DNA from: Phascolarctos cinereus
Lineage: Eukaryota; Chordata; Mammalia; Diprotodontia; Phascolarctidae
Assembly (NCBI RefSeq): GCF_002099425.1
Contig: NW_018344105.1
Location: forward strand, 992,001 to 1,056,000
Direction of reading: 5' to 3'
DNA: 64,000 bases
Both the position numbers and the translations under genes were made by a program. The notes under the pieces were generated by a model. That model was not told where the DNA came from and did not search any database. It worked only from the letters and a program-made list of their open reading frames with translations. Numbering within the stretch: position 1 is the stretch's first letter; each line of letters starts with the position of its first letter. Shown piece after piece: positions 46,310 through 57,588 of the stretch.

Positions 46310-46940
46310 CGAGGTATGAACATCTAAGGGAATCAACAAATGTCCTGCGTGGGAGGCGACGTGCCATGGAGGATGAGCAAAGAGCTAAAATAGGCCTCTG
46401 AAGTTTCAAACCTGGCTGAATGGCCAGAAATAGGAGGTCTCCAGACCTGGACGACAGCATCTTGCAACATCTCCTATACGTTGTACCTGTGATGTTTTGT
46501 TTCTGATCCTTACGGAAAATACTGGAAAGTTATTTGATTTCCTTTCTGTTTTTTTTTTCCTTTCCAGTTGATAGAAAATACCAGGAATGAGAGACCTGGA
46601 TGCTTATTTAAAGATGCCCTGTCCTCAAAACACCCATCAATGATATAGGCTTCCTTCTCTCATATCTAGAATCTCTCTATCTGCCTGGACAATAAGACGG
46701 ATGGAAAGGGTCTGCTTGGAATCACGGATGTTGCTGTTTCACCAAATGTTCACAAAGGTCTATGACGTGACCACCCAATGGCAAGGAGAATGTCACCCCC
46801 CCCCAGACACCTTTTGGCTTGCCTCCATTCCCAACACATATCCTTTTTCTACCCAAACACTTGGCCAAGTTAGTCCTCGTGAATAGACACAAAAAAGGGT
46901 ACTGCTAGAGCTGAATAATCTGATCATGATTTACATTTCT
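46310..46940. other. Unassigned single-copy sequence
   Basis: Short frames only; a C-run at 46,796-46,804. No gene or repeat recognised. Confidence 0.35.
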
Positions 46941-47400
46941 TTGTTTTGTTTAAAGGTCAATGTTAATAAAAATTTTAAAAAATGAAAAACCCTCTTTATT
47001 AGATTTTAATATAAAATTTGGTTACCCAACCAAGTCAACCCAACTCAGAAAGAAAAACATTCAGTCAATATTGAAAACTAAAAAACAAATCATATGTTTT
47101 GATTAATTTCATGCTCTTACATTATGCACCGAAAGGGACACTCATTCATTATGCCCTGCAAACTATTATTATATCTGAATTGCTCTTTTATCCCAGTACA
47201 GATACAATCAGAGTGCAGCGGTGAGTGATTTTATTAAAGTAAACTCTATCCAAATGTCGAGTTTTCATTATGTAAATACAGAACCCTTGGAGTACTTTAA
47301 TAAACGGGCAGTAGTTTTCACTAGAATATTGTAAATATTTTTACTGACATATATATCATTTTCAAAACCTGAGTCGCTTTCCTAACCACAAAAAGCATCT
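46941..47400. other. Candidate conserved non-coding block
   Basis: Repeat-free AT-rich sequence. TTATGCACCGAAAGGGACAC (47,122), GCAAACTATTATTATATCTG (47,158) and CCAAATGTCGAGTTTTCATT (47,250) are complex, CpG-retaining words among TTTATTAAAG-type AT runs. It looks like the strongest candidate of its kind by eye, but unproven. Confidence 0.35.
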
Positions 47401-48285
47401 GCTTTTTGTTCCCAAGGTCAGGAGCACTTCCCTTTTAGAAAAATATTACACGTGCCCAGTGCTACCTGACGGCAAAGAAATGACTTCAAGGCTTTCATAG
47501 GAGGGAATCCAATGATGTACTCTGGATGAGACAACACAGCATAACAGGAAACTGCAGGCTACAAGAGCTCTTTGGGACTCCCTTTGGGCTGACAGAGCCA
47601 TACAGACGAGGCAAGCCAGCCAGATGACCTGGGAGAGCAAGCTCGTTCATTCAGGTAGGAGGCACATAGACATGACCTTGAAAAGTATCCCTGCCATAGT
47701 AAATTCACCACAACAGTCAAGAGTTGACATTTCTACAGTTTTTATTATTTCCAAAGCACTTTACAGGGATTATTTCCTTTTTCATAGGATCATAAGATTT
47801 TACATCTGTGAGGGGCCTTAGAGATTATCTATTCTAAGCACCTAAGTTTTCTTTTTTTCTATTATAACCTCAAATTAACTAACAAGGCAATCAAGTAAAT
47901 GGAAGCAATGACATCTCTCTGACGTGGAGGAACTGCATGCTGAGAACTGAAGCTCTACAGGTGGAATGGAACATTTAGGCTTACTATTAGGAGATGTGCA
48001 CTGGGACAGGAAGTTTGTGAAGAAAGGTGTGGAGCACACTACAGGAGAGAGAAAAAAGCTCCAACAGGCAGAAGGGGTAGTTGAGAATGTACAGGAGACT
48101 AGAGACTAGAAAGCTGAGTGCTGAGGCAGCACAGCCACCATAGGGCCATTCATTGCTGGCACTATGGTTGCCCTGACTTTATTCAGCCAGAATGGGCCAG
48201 TCAAAGCATGCAATTCTACCAACAATACACCAGAGTCACCAGCCCCCGATGAAGGGTTTTTATCCAGACTCTCCCCCCGGCTGGA
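47401..48285. other. Unassigned sequence with weak MIR-like words
   Basis: At 47,720-47,850, GTTGACATTTCTACAGTTTT, CCAAAGCACTTTACAGGGAT and TTAGAGATTATCTATTCTAA suggest an antisense MIR-type relic. The remainder is unassigned. Confidence 0.45.
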
Positions 48286-48540
48286 ATTCATTCCCTCCTC
48301 ACCTCTGACTATGCATTCCTAGCTTCCTTTCAGACTCAGCTCACATGCTGTCCCCTACAGGAAGCCTTCCCTGATCCCCATGCTTGTTAATGTTCTCTCT
48401 CTCTTCCTCAAATTATCACATATGTGTAGATGTTGACACGTTGTCTCCCCAGAGCCTAAGCTTCTTGGGCATTGAAACGGTTCTTCCTTTTGGCTTTGTA
48501 ATCCTCGTGACTGCCATGTATTTACTGCCATGAGGCTGTG
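48286..48540 (+). repeat. L2 LINE 3' fragment, sense
   Basis: GGAATTCATTCCCTCCTCAC, CAGACTCAGCTCACATGCTG, CAGGAAGCCTTCCCTGATCC and CCCCAGAGCCTAAGCTTCTT occur in L2 3' order. Confidence 0.75.
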
Positions 48541-49400
48541 TTGGATAGGATAAGACAGTAATGGCTAATGACGGCTTAGCTGTCCTAGGTACCAGATTTT
48601 GGTTTTTACTGTGGGACCTTCAGGGGGAAATCTTTTGGGCAGGGGAGGAGCTTATGGATGTCCCTCACATCCTACTATGTACATAGATACCCATTATGCC
48701 TACACCTAACACCAGCCCCACACTTGTAAGTCAAAAGACATGTGTGATTAAAACAACACATGAAAAAAGGACATGTCAAGAGAGGGTTATCTGCTTGTGA
48801 CTACGTATAAGAAAGGGAAAAATAAGGGGAAAAAAGAGGAAGATGACTGTGGTTGAGAGAAAGGCAGAGATTTGCTAAAGTTATGTGCACATCCATAGGA
48901 AGCTAATCTTTGGAGTTTACCAGGCAGTCACTGGAATTTGATGGAACAAAGGCAAACCAGAGTCACTGGGACATCACACACATACAGCAATTAAACACCA
49001 TAGCAAAGGAGATCACGGAAGGCACTTCAGGACTGGGTTATATTTTTAGATGGTCCTCAATTCATATTATTTTAAATACTGATCTTACACATAAATTCAA
49101 AGAAATATTAGGAAAAGAAGTTTAGGGGGCAGTGAGATAATATTTTTTAAAAGAACATCAAGAAGTCACCAAAAAAACTAAAGAAAGCAAAATGAAATTG
49201 AGAAGAGGCCACAAACAGCAATTTTCTTACTGCCTTATTAAACTGAAAATACATCTAAAAAGCTGCACATAACAATCTCACTGATGCAACATACCTTCGG
49301 CTTTTTTGTTTTCTTTACATATTGAAATGATAGTGTTTGTTGAGGCTGGTAATTTTTTTCAAAGCCCAGAGAGGAAGAAAGTGGGGAGGAGGCTATTTTG
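48541..49400. other. Unassigned single-copy sequence
   Basis: AT-rich with A-runs about 48,820-48,840. GGGGGCAGTGAGATAAT at 49,125 superficially resembles a SINE head but nothing follows. No gene is supported. Confidence 0.35.
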
Positions 49401-49850
49401 TCATAGCAAAGAGCTGGAAACACAGGAGATGAGCATTGATAACGGAATGGTTAAACAAACAGTATAATGGATTATTACCAACACCTTAGGAAATGATAAA
49501 TATTCAGAATATAGGGAGAAGCAGGGTAAGACTCATGTGAACCAAGACAGAAGGAAGTTAGCAAAAACAGGAAAAAAACCCAATATATTCAATGACAACC
49601 ACAAAAACAGAAAAAAAAAAACCTGGAACTGAATGCTCTGTAATTATAATGACCAAGTCTGATCCTAAAGAAAAGATAGGAGAACATGCCTCTTTTCTCC
49701 CTTTTGCGCAAGATATACTTCCCGTATATACTGTCAGACTTGGTTGGTATGCTGTTGAGTTTTGTTAAATCGCCTTTTTTTCTCTCTTTTATTCTTTGTT
49801 AATAGGGAGGAAGAACCTTCAGAAATGAATATGATATAAAAAAAAAATGA
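49401..49850 (+). repeat. L1 LINE, 5'-truncated 3' end
   Basis: TCATAGCAAAGAGCTGGAAA, ACGGAATGGTTAAACAAACA, GTATAATGGATTATTACC and GTTAGCAAAAACAGGAAAAA correspond to the end of L1 ORF2 and the start of the 3'UTR. The 3' terminus is TGATATAAAAAAAAAATG. Interrupted by short A-runs. No target duplication could be found. Confidence 0.75.
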
Positions 49851-50039
49851 TACTAATAACGTTCTTTAAAAGAAAGAAAAAGGGGGTAAGACACTTACTT
49901 TCCCATACTCAGTGACTGAATTTGTCCAACCAGCTCGAAGCACAGTTGAAGGAGAGTGGGGTGGCAGAGGGAGGGAGAATCTTTAAAAAAATTTGTTTGA
50001 GTGCCCCAATTACTTATTCATCTTACCTAATTAATAAAC

Positions 50040-50280
50040 TAAGTGTGGATCTAAGTTCTGGACTGGGAGTTAAGAAAACCCAGGTTCAAATCTTGCTGCC
50101 AAGAGTTATTAGCTGCGCAAATGTGGGCAAGTGGTTTCACCAAGCCTCAGTTTCCTCACTGGTAAAACGGGGAAACTAATACCTGTCCCACCCCTCTCCC
50201 ATGACTCCTACATGGTTCCAATGAGAGTTTCTAAACTATCAAGCGCTATGTAAATGTCAGTTGTTACTATTATTATTATA
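50040..50280 (+). repeat. MIR, sense, near full length
   Basis: GGATCTAAGTTCTGGACTGG, CCCAGGTTCAAATCTTGCTG, TCAGTTTCCTCACTGGTAAA and CAAGCGCTATGTAAATGTCA, with an ATT-rich tail (TACTATTATTATTATAA). It spans head to tail of a MIR. Confidence 0.8.
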
Positions 50281-50870
50281 AACCACATTGTAAAAGGCTC
50301 AATTAAAATAGCTAATATGAGCAAATGCTGTTGGCACTGCCATCCTACAGGTCTTTTGCATATTCTAATAGCTGGAACACAAATAAGTCCCCAGGGAAAA
50401 TCTATGCTATTAATTTGCACACACATCCATGGGCTGAGGAATTTAGTCCCACCCACATACCATGCATGCACATAACTTCATATGGAGAGGGTATTTGGCT
50501 CTCCCTTTGTTCTAAACCCATTTTACTCCAACCCCACAAAAGAAGGAGAGCAGAGAAAGAAAGGCTTACTCTACAACAAGCTGGTGATTTTCTAGAAGCA
50601 CTGTGACCCTGCTCTTAGCAGCCTTTTTCTTTTGCAAACACTGCCTCACATGAAAAATGTATAAAAGTAATGAAATTCCAGGCTGCTGCTTTAATCGCCA
50701 GGCCCTGCCTGGACAGAGGAGTAGATCCGATAGTATAATTTGCCCTTAGCCTCCTGCTCATCTCCTGTGTTGACAAAAGAAATCCTCCTGTTGGTTTTTC
50801 TTAGACAAATGTGACCCCAACCTGATATGACACTTTATTTTTTCAACTGTGGAACAACATTCTAAAGCCA
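50281..50870. other. Unassigned single-copy sequence
   Basis: AT-rich DNA without recognisable repeats. Overlapping frames of 73-93 codons show no domain. Confidence 0.35.
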
Positions 50871-51240
50871 GGTGCTTTTAAAGAGGCCGAGGGGGAAAGG
50901 GGGCCGCACATTGCAGGAAACTTGCCCATTGCTAGCTACCACCGCACGTCCATGTTCCAAGTGCCATTTTTATTCCAGGCTGCCCCTCTTCTCCTTCCTC
51001 TTCCTTCCTCCTCCTCTCCTCCTCCTCCTCCTCCTCCTCGTGAGAGCGCCCCTGTTCATTTGTCTTTGTCCAGCCAGCAATCTCCCAGCACTGAGGCCTG
51101 GGCTGCACAGCTGCCTCATCTCAATGCTCACGCAAACTTGGAAATAGCCCGAAAGGAAACATGGATCCTGACTCCTCCTCCTCCTCAAATCTGGGGAGAA
51201 GCTTCGTTTTGATCAGCCATTAGGACTTTCTCTTCTGCCC
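50871..51240. other. GC-richer block with (TCC)n tract
   Basis: From AAAGAGGCCGAGGGGGAAAG to GGGGAGAAGCTTCGTTTTGA the sequence is GC-richer than its neighbours and contains several CpGs (CACCGCACGTCC, CTCGTGAGAGCGCC). A TCC/CTC tract runs at 50,986-51,039, echoed by CTCCTCCTCCTCCTC at about 51,172-51,185. A promoter or enhancer is possible, but no exon, TATA box or start codon supports one. Confidence 0.3.
50986..51039. repeat. (TCC)n polypyrimidine tract
   Basis: Mixed CTT/TCC units becoming pure CCT repeats at the 3' end. Overlapping frames on both strands here (Pro/Leu/Arg runs) are caused by the tract. Confidence 0.92.
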
Positions 51241-51570
51241 CATCCTTCTCACTGGGCATGCATTGGTTTCTTTTTTTTTTTAATCTATGCATATTCATCA
51301 GTTAAAAACAATGTGAGCCCCCAGTGTCTTTGGCAACAGGGTTTTCCACCCGCTAGCGCTAGGATTTTGCATCATCGCGCTAGATTTATAGCCCTCATTT
51401 AGCCAGGGTGCTATTCAAAAGTCTGACTTTAAATATCCGCCACACAGATATGAGTAACAAAAAGAGACAGAGTCAAGCTATTGTGCCTTCAAAGAAAAGC
51501 AATAAACCATTCTCCTTCATGTTCTTTAATTCATTTCATTTCATTTTAACTACCCAGAACAATTTCACCA
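51241..51570. other. Candidate conserved non-coding block
   Basis: GGTTTTCCACCCGCTAGCGC, TTTGCATCATCGCGCTAGAT and GACTTTAAATATCCGCCACA combine retained CpGs with AT-rich context, right beside the GC-richer block. No repeat words are present. TTTGCATCAT resembles an octamer/POU-type site. Confidence 0.35.
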
Positions 51571-52850
51571 GCCATTAGCCTGGAATGAAACCTCACAAAG
51601 GCTGATTGTTGTTATAAAGATGGGACCCAACACACCCTCCCCCTCCTTTTCATAAGTTTGCGGATAACTTGGCTACTTCCTAGCTCTAGCTGTGTTTCTT
51701 AAAGGGGACTGGTCACCAAGGAAAGGACAGCCAAATGGTTATAGCCCAACTTTGAGAGACTTCCAAATAATATCCACTGAGAACTAGGAGTCACTTCTTG
51801 TAAAGTGAGACCTTAGTAAGAGGAAAGGGACAACAAAGGCCAACTCTCTCTTTGGTAATCCTAACCTAGGAGCATCCCAGGCTCCATCTGGAAGGAAAAT
51901 AGCCCCAGCCACCAATGGGTACGATACTGGGTAACAGAAATCATTCTTACGCCTCCTGACAGAGGAGCATCTGAATTTGCACATCTGACTGGAAACTAAG
52001 TCACACCCTAATTTCAACAGCCTCAAATTACTATAGAGCAAACAACACATTCTGAAATACCCATTGGTCCCTTCTTTCAAAGCCATAACCAGGGAAGGGC
52101 AACTAGGGCTTTGTACCAAGGACTTGAATTTAAAGGGCACAGATAGCATTTGTAGTCCTTGAAATTTAGAAACAACAGAGCTCAGCACCAAGTTATCAAG
52201 AATAATGAGTTAAAATCAGAAGCTACAGGCTTTAGGGTGAACTTCTCCCCTATCTCACACTGTCCCTTCATCCTAATCCAACTAAAGGCCCATTCCCTAC
52301 AATTTGCCTAGACACAAAAATTCCAACTCATTGCTCTGCTTATTTTAAAGAAGTCAGTAATGTTTAGAGATTTTTAGATGTTTATTTTTAGAAGTTTTTT
52401 AGATGTTTTAAATGTTTTTTAGATGTTTTAAAATCTTGATTTTAATGAAGAGATATTGAAGTCCTGGGAGCTCGCTGGACAATTAATAAGAAGTTGTCCT
52501 GACTATGCTAACAAAGGATAGCGACACACCACAATCAGCAGAAGCTCTAGGAGAAAGCCATGGCTACAAACCGTGAGACCCCCCAAAACAACCTGCCAGT
52601 AGAATGACCTATCAGCGACAAGGGAGCAGCTGAGGCAAAGGAAATGCACCCTTTGTAAAGCCAGTAACAGAGACACTACAAAATTGGCTTGAAGAAAACA
52701 AGTGTTACAATTAGTTTTACTTGATAGCTCAAGAGGTTTAAATATAAACATCACCAATTGACAGGAGTCAATCAGTTAAGTAACTGATTCCCAAAATTTC
52801 TCATTAAGTACCCTTCACACACTCGATCTCCAAATGGAATTGCGGAAAAT
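51571..52850. other. Unassigned single-copy sequence
   Basis: The longest frame of the window (135 codons, minus, 51,784-52,191) is here; it has no domain, signal peptide or relative I recognise. A local tandem repeat at 52,371-52,431 is listed separately. Confidence 0.35.
52371..52431. repeat. Local tandem repeat, about 20-bp unit
   Basis: Three near-copies of TTTTTTAGATGTTTTAAA spaced about 20 bases apart, the first carrying small changes. It probably arose by slippage. Confidence 0.8.
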
Positions 52851-52859
52851 CTTTAATGA

Positions 52860-53000
52860 GTCAGCCAAGAAAGTGCTTACTATGGGCCTGGCACTGTACT
52901 TAGTACTGGGGATACAACCAAAAAAAAAAGGCAAAAACACAGGTCTCTGTCCTCAAGGAGCTCACATTCTAACAGAGGGGACAGCACACAAATAACTCAG
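52860..53000 (-). repeat. Ancient interspersed repeat, fourth copy (L2-like end)
   Basis: GTGCTTACTATGGGCCTGGC, ACTGTACTTAGTACTGGGGA, TCTCTGTCCTCAAGGAGCTC and ACATTCTAACAGAGGGGACA. This is the best-preserved example of the family seen at 10,201. A-run of ten at 52,920-52,929. Confidence 0.6.
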
Positions 53001-53504
53001 TACCAGGGATATATACCATGTAGATGGATGAGCATGTCAGAGGGCAAGAAACTGAGGAAGTAGTTACAGGGACTAGAAAAGATCTCCTCTGGGAGCTGAG
53101 ATGTGAGCTTGCAGGAAGTGAGAGACGCTTGGGAGAAAATTTTAGGTACTGGGGACACCCAGTACAAAGAGACAGGGGTGGCAGATGGAGTGCCATTTGC
53201 AAGAGTCACATGGTTAAAAAGTATCAAAGGTGGGATTGAATCCAGCCCAGTACTGACCCTACTTCACTTGATGACAGACCCCAAGAAGGAATTTAAGGCT
53301 TGATTTCCCAGTCTTTGGTTACTTAGATAAAAGCAACATGTTGACAACCAACAATCCCTGCTTGAGCTTTTGTTTTGGAAGGAGGACAAAAGAGAGAAAA
53401 GGGAAAAGATCTTTCAAAATTCTGCTCTCCATGCTCCTCCCAGAGAAGGCACCACACTTAGCTTCTTAACACCTCAGGATGAAATGTGTTCCACGAAGGA
53501 GCTA
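53001..53504. other. Unassigned single-copy sequence
   Basis: Overlapping frames of 66-77 codons on both strands without domains. It may be a distal continuation of the preceding ancient repeat, but I cannot show that. Confidence 0.35.
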
Positions 53505-53770
53505 CGTGACACATTGCTAGAGCAATGGACATGGAGCCAGGGAAACCTGAACTAGAATCCTGCTTCAGATTACTTAGCTCCATGATTTGGGGCAAGGGAC
53601 TTTACCCTTCTCAGCCTCAGTTTCCTCATCTATAAAATGGGGATAGTAATAGCAGCTTTCTCCCAGGGTTGTTGTTAGGATCAAAAGAAATGACATATGT
53701 AAAGTGCTTTGCAAACCTTAAAGCTATATATAAATGCTAGCTATTTTTATTGCTACTCTTATTGTTATTA
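53505..53770 (+). repeat. MIR, sense, most complete copy
   Basis: The order is complete: GCAATGGACATGGAGCCAGG, CTGCTTCAGATTACTTAGCT, TCAGCCTCAGTTTCCTCATC, ATAAAATGGGGATAGTAATA, GGGTTGTTGTTAGGATCAAA, GTAAAGTGCTTTGCAAACCT and AAATGCTAGCTATTTTTATT. Confidence 0.88.
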
Positions 53771-53929
53771 TGAGGATACAGATATGGCACTACAGGAAAC
53801 AGAGACTGGAAGAGAAGTTGGACTAGACTAAGTACCCATGGAGGAGAAAGGACCAGGGAACCATTTTGAGGGTGGCGAGGGATTGATTCTCAAGACAGCT
53901 CAAACAGGAAAGAATACCAAAATGTTTGG

Positions 53930-54505
53930 AGGGGGGTCATAAACATTATTACTGAAAAAAGGCAGGCAGGAAAACATCAATGATGACTGCCCCATCTAAC
54001 CATTTCATCATTTGCATAAAATGTTTAGGAACATAATCCATACAGATGTAGAGGGAATCCTTGATGAAGGCTATGAACATTTAAAAAGGGAAGCAGTAAT
54101 GACAAAGCCCATTTGGCTTCAAGAAGAACTTAGGCCACATTTATCTTATGGCCTTCTAACAATATCATTTGCCTGGATTTTGTAAGCATGGGACCCAAGA
54201 GCTCACACTATTATCACAGGGAAAGATGTGAACTACAGACTAATGCAGTTAGATGGAACTGGTTTGAATGGCCAGACTCAAGGAGGAGTCATTAAGGTGA
54301 AGTCATTTAATGACACTTTAGCAGGATGCCTCCAGTGGAAAGTTGGAAGGATCAGTGCTTGGCCCTATGCTGTATCACATTTTTTATCGAAGACTTGAGA
54401 AAATGAGGGAGAGGGAGAGAATCAAATTTGCAGATAACCCAAAGCCTACTAGCGGACAGACAGGATATGACAAATTCCCCAAAGCATCACAATAAATCAG
54501 GGGAA
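53930..54505 (+). pseudogene. CR1/L3-type LINE, reverse-transcriptase fragment
   Basis: Translation gives HLKREAVMTKPIWLQEEL near 54,080 (the region before the RT palm), and further on IKFADNPK at about 54,425-54,450, where the catalytic FADD box has become FADN. Spacing between these points is close to that of a CR1/L3 RT. Stops and shifts interrupt all frames. The element is ancient and dead. Confidence 0.75.
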
Positions 54506-55410
54506 GGCTTGCATGCTGTATCTCCTAGTTTTGTGTCTTACTCATTAGATGAGCTGACCAGATCAAATCTAAGGAAAGCTGTAATGTAAACAAAAACCCC
54601 TCTGATCCCTGTTGACTCCCATGCTGAACCCTAACTCAGGCCCATTGTGTCCAGCTACCCTAGACCAATTAATATGACAGCCTATCCAAGTTTGTTTATG
54701 CTTTCTCCAAGTGTCCCATGCTCAGGACACCCCATCAAATGTGTTTGTCCCATATCCCATTCTACCTAGGTTCTCCATTCTCTCATAAGGGGAAGCAGTC
54801 AGCTAGCTGGGAATTAATCTGTGCTTATGTAGCAATGAGTGCTGAGTCAGCTGAAGGGACTAAATCAAATGGTGGAAACTCAAGCCAGTCAGTGAAGCCA
54901 GCACCACACTGTGGAAGAGCTCTTCCAAATGATTTCTGGTTGATGGCTACCCATTTTTAGCACTCATCCTGCTACTGAAATGCCATGAAATTTCAGAAAT
55001 CCCAAAAGAACTGGGGACATTCTGCAGCCAAAGACATGATTGCACATCTTGATCAAAAAGATTATTTTTCCAGAATGCCTGTCCAAATTTTCAACTCACT
55101 AAACCTTATTTAAATTTCACTTCAATAAGTAGGGAACCTACACCTCCATCTTGTCTACCATTTAAAAAAACATGACCAAATCTAAACCATGAGCAACAGC
55201 TGACATTCATGAAGGCTTACGCATTTTTCTAATGCATCAATGCTCCCAGAATTTGCCATTTTTTTTTGGTGAGTGAACACTACCTGCACTGCCTAAAAGC
55301 TGCCCTCTCCTCACTTTAGCTAGACTGGCATTCAGAGAACACTGATTAGTACCAGCTCTGGTCCTGAAGCCACCCCTGATTACACTACGTGGCATCACAG
55401 CAGAGAGGAC
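54506..55410. other. Unassigned single-copy sequence
   Basis: Includes an 80-codon frame (54,718-54,960) with no domain. The first 100 bases may be more decayed CR1/L3. No other feature. Confidence 0.35.
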
Positions 55411-55515
55411 AAGAGTTGATGGCCCTGGCGTCGGGAAGACCCGAGTTCAAATCTGGGCTGAGAAATTAGTTGTAGGACCTTGGACAAGTCACTTACAGAA
55501 GCTCAGAGAGGTATC
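55411..55515 (+). repeat. tRNA-derived SINE or MIR fragment, sense
   Basis: GATGGCCCTGGCGTCGGGAA, CCCGAGTTCAAATCTGGGCT and TGTAGGACCTTGGACAAGTC preserve the head and B box. The head is close to both the marsupial SINE and MIR, so the family is uncertain. Confidence 0.65.
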
Positions 55516-56845
55516 TTAAAAATAAGCATAATAATTGGAGAACTTTGGAAGCCATTTCCTCAGTGTGCCCCAATGAGGTTGCCTAGAAAGTAGTTGGAAA
55601 ATTGTTAAACACTTTAGGAATGCCTGTTACTGCTAACCACGTTCTGCACTGGCAAATCCCAGAAACATCTCCCCACCAGGAGACACTGGCAAAAGATTTC
55701 AAAAGAAGACTTTAAAAACCAAAAGTCAACCATCATGACAGTTACTGCTTTGAAAGCTACATTTAAGCTTGAAAAATAAAATCTGCTCATGAGCCTCTTG
55801 GCATTGTTCAGAAACCTAGAAAAAAACCTCATTTTATTTAGAGAAAAAAACATGCCCTCACAGCAATTATCCTCTATTAAGTGTGTGTATATATGTATGA
55901 TACGTATACATGTATAGTTCCTCTAAAAACTGATGTTAAATGGCTTGTCATCATGCTGAAACAAGTATTAACAAAGATGTAAAATGGCTTAGCAATCCTA
56001 TTGCTATCAGTAGAAACCCTAATGGGCTCACAAAGTACTTTCCAGACTTCCATCTAAGAAAAAAAAGGAAACAAACAGTTGAAATTTTAAGTCCATTTTT
56101 AATACTATTCTCTCCCATTTCCTGTGGCTCCAATCAAGTGATGGAGGCTAGCTGGAGCAGAAGCATGGATGTATTTTTTTTTTTGGACCTATTTTTGAAA
56201 CATGTTACAGGGAATTATGAATCTGTAAGAAAGCAATTTTTCTTATCCAAGCTTGAGGACTTATAGAGTTTACAGTACCAAACAGAAAACTGAACCCAAA
56301 AATTAAATAAATAAAAGGATGGATGGATGGATGGATGAAAGAATAAATAAATGAATGAAATGAAAAAGGTGTCCTTTAAGAGTTTCCAAGTTTCCCAAGT
56401 GACCTGCAATTTATGATCCACAGAGCCAGAGCTTTATTGTCCTTCCCAATTCATGCAATTACACACCTCCCATTTTACCATCAACCATCAAACATGAATA
56501 CAAAAGATAATCGGAAAATCAACCATGCAAGAAACGTGAGAGCTTTCCGCAGCCTTACTTCAGAGTTAACGAAGACGGGCACTTCAGTAATTCACACAAA
56601 TGAAGGAAGACCTACTGAAGACTAATACTTTGGCCTAATCAGTGAGAGAATAAACAGGTTTTGTCAGCAGTTTTAAAAAATGCCTAGAGACTTTGCTTTA
56701 AGCCTTTTGATCCTCACTTGCAGATGACAGTGGGCTAATTGCTTCAAGCTTTAGAATCTTCCAAGGCCTTCTCAGTAAAAGCCATGATTATTCAAGAAAC
56801 TCACTTAACAATTTACATGTGAAAATCTGACCCAAATTGCCTACT
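55516..56845. other. Unassigned sequence with simple repeats
   Basis: TATG/TGTA-rich low-complexity sequence at 55,880-55,917 and a GGAT repeat at 56,316-56,337. The 108-codon frame at 55,940-56,266 contains a T-run and no domain. Confidence 0.35.
56316..56337. repeat. (GGAT)n tetranucleotide repeat
   Basis: Five GGAT units followed by AAAT/GAAT-rich sequence. Confidence 0.9.
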
Positions 56846-57054
56846 GTCTAGACCAGGGGTTATTAACCTGGGGGCTTCCTTGGTGGTCCATGGATAGACA
56901 GATTTCAGAATGTCAGTGAGCTTAGATGGGGAAAAAAAAATTACATCTGTATTTCACTGTAACTGATTTCTTTCACAAACCTATATATTTTCTCTTATGC
57001 ATTTAAAATTGTGATTCTAATAAGGGGTCCATAGGCTTCACCCATCACACACAA

Positions 57055-57102
<48 letters not shown>

Positions 57103-57118
57103 AACTGCTGGTCTAGAC
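56846..57118. mobile_element. hAT-type non-autonomous DNA transposon with perfect 8-bp duplication
   Basis: The element (56,854-57,110, 257 bp) begins CAGGGGTTATTAACCTGGGG and ends AAAGAACTGCTG. GTCTAGAC is found immediately outside both ends (56,846-56,853 and 57,111-57,118). Internally it reads GATTTCAGAATGTCAGTGAG, TTTCACTGTAACTGATTTCT and AGGGGTCCATAGGCTTCACC. A CA microsatellite occupies the right third. No transposase is encoded. A relative is at 57,589. Confidence 0.85.
57045..57097. repeat. (CA)n microsatellite inside the hAT element
   Basis: CATCACACACAAACATACAC then pure CA to 57,097. It replaces what would be the right inner part of the transposon. Confidence 0.95.
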
Positions 57119-57588
57119 TATGGATGGCTTGTCCATTGAGTTAGTCTAGTAATATAGAGATCTGTGATGGGTTCTGTAGATAAGACAGTGAATTTGGCCT
57201 CGGATTGAATAGGAGAAAGGAGGCAGGCTCAGAAACATTTGGGAAACTGTACAGGCCTTCTAATGATCACAAGTTGCTCCCCAGTGCAAAGACCTACTTC
57301 TTTTTGTTTACTTTTAACACAAATATTCGCTCAGCAGTAAATCCGGCTGTAAAAAGTTTACCCTTCACGGAGTCAAAGCAGCAAGTGATCCAAGTACAAA
57401 GTAGAGATGCCCACATGGAAGGCTCAAGGAGGCTACAGCAGACTTCTAGTAATGAGTGAGGTATATACGAGAAATCAGATTTGAAATCTCTCATCCAAAA
57501 AAAGAGAGGTGCTCTGGACATGTGGCAAGAGCAAGGGACAGACATACAAGTGGCCCACTGGCATCCATGATATGAAAAAGACCTAGAG

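Noticed and set aside
49125-49145. SINE head-like GGGGGCAGTGAGATAAT
   Set aside because: Similarity stops after about 10 bases; no body or tail follows.
49401-49850. Endogenous retrovirus fragment
   Set aside because: The order of sequence and A-rich end match L1 ORF2/3'UTR; no LTR, primer-binding site or retroviral motif is seen here or elsewhere in the window.
50970-51188. Arg-rich small protein on the minus strand
   Set aside because: Arg/Gly run is the translation of a TCC repeat; the other strand gives a Pro/Leu run from the same tract.
51784-52191. Longest open frame (135 codons, minus strand)
   Set aside because: No domain, signal or family resemblance; mid-sequence composition is ordinary and no splice or promoter context supports it. 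The length is within chance for 64 kb in six frames.
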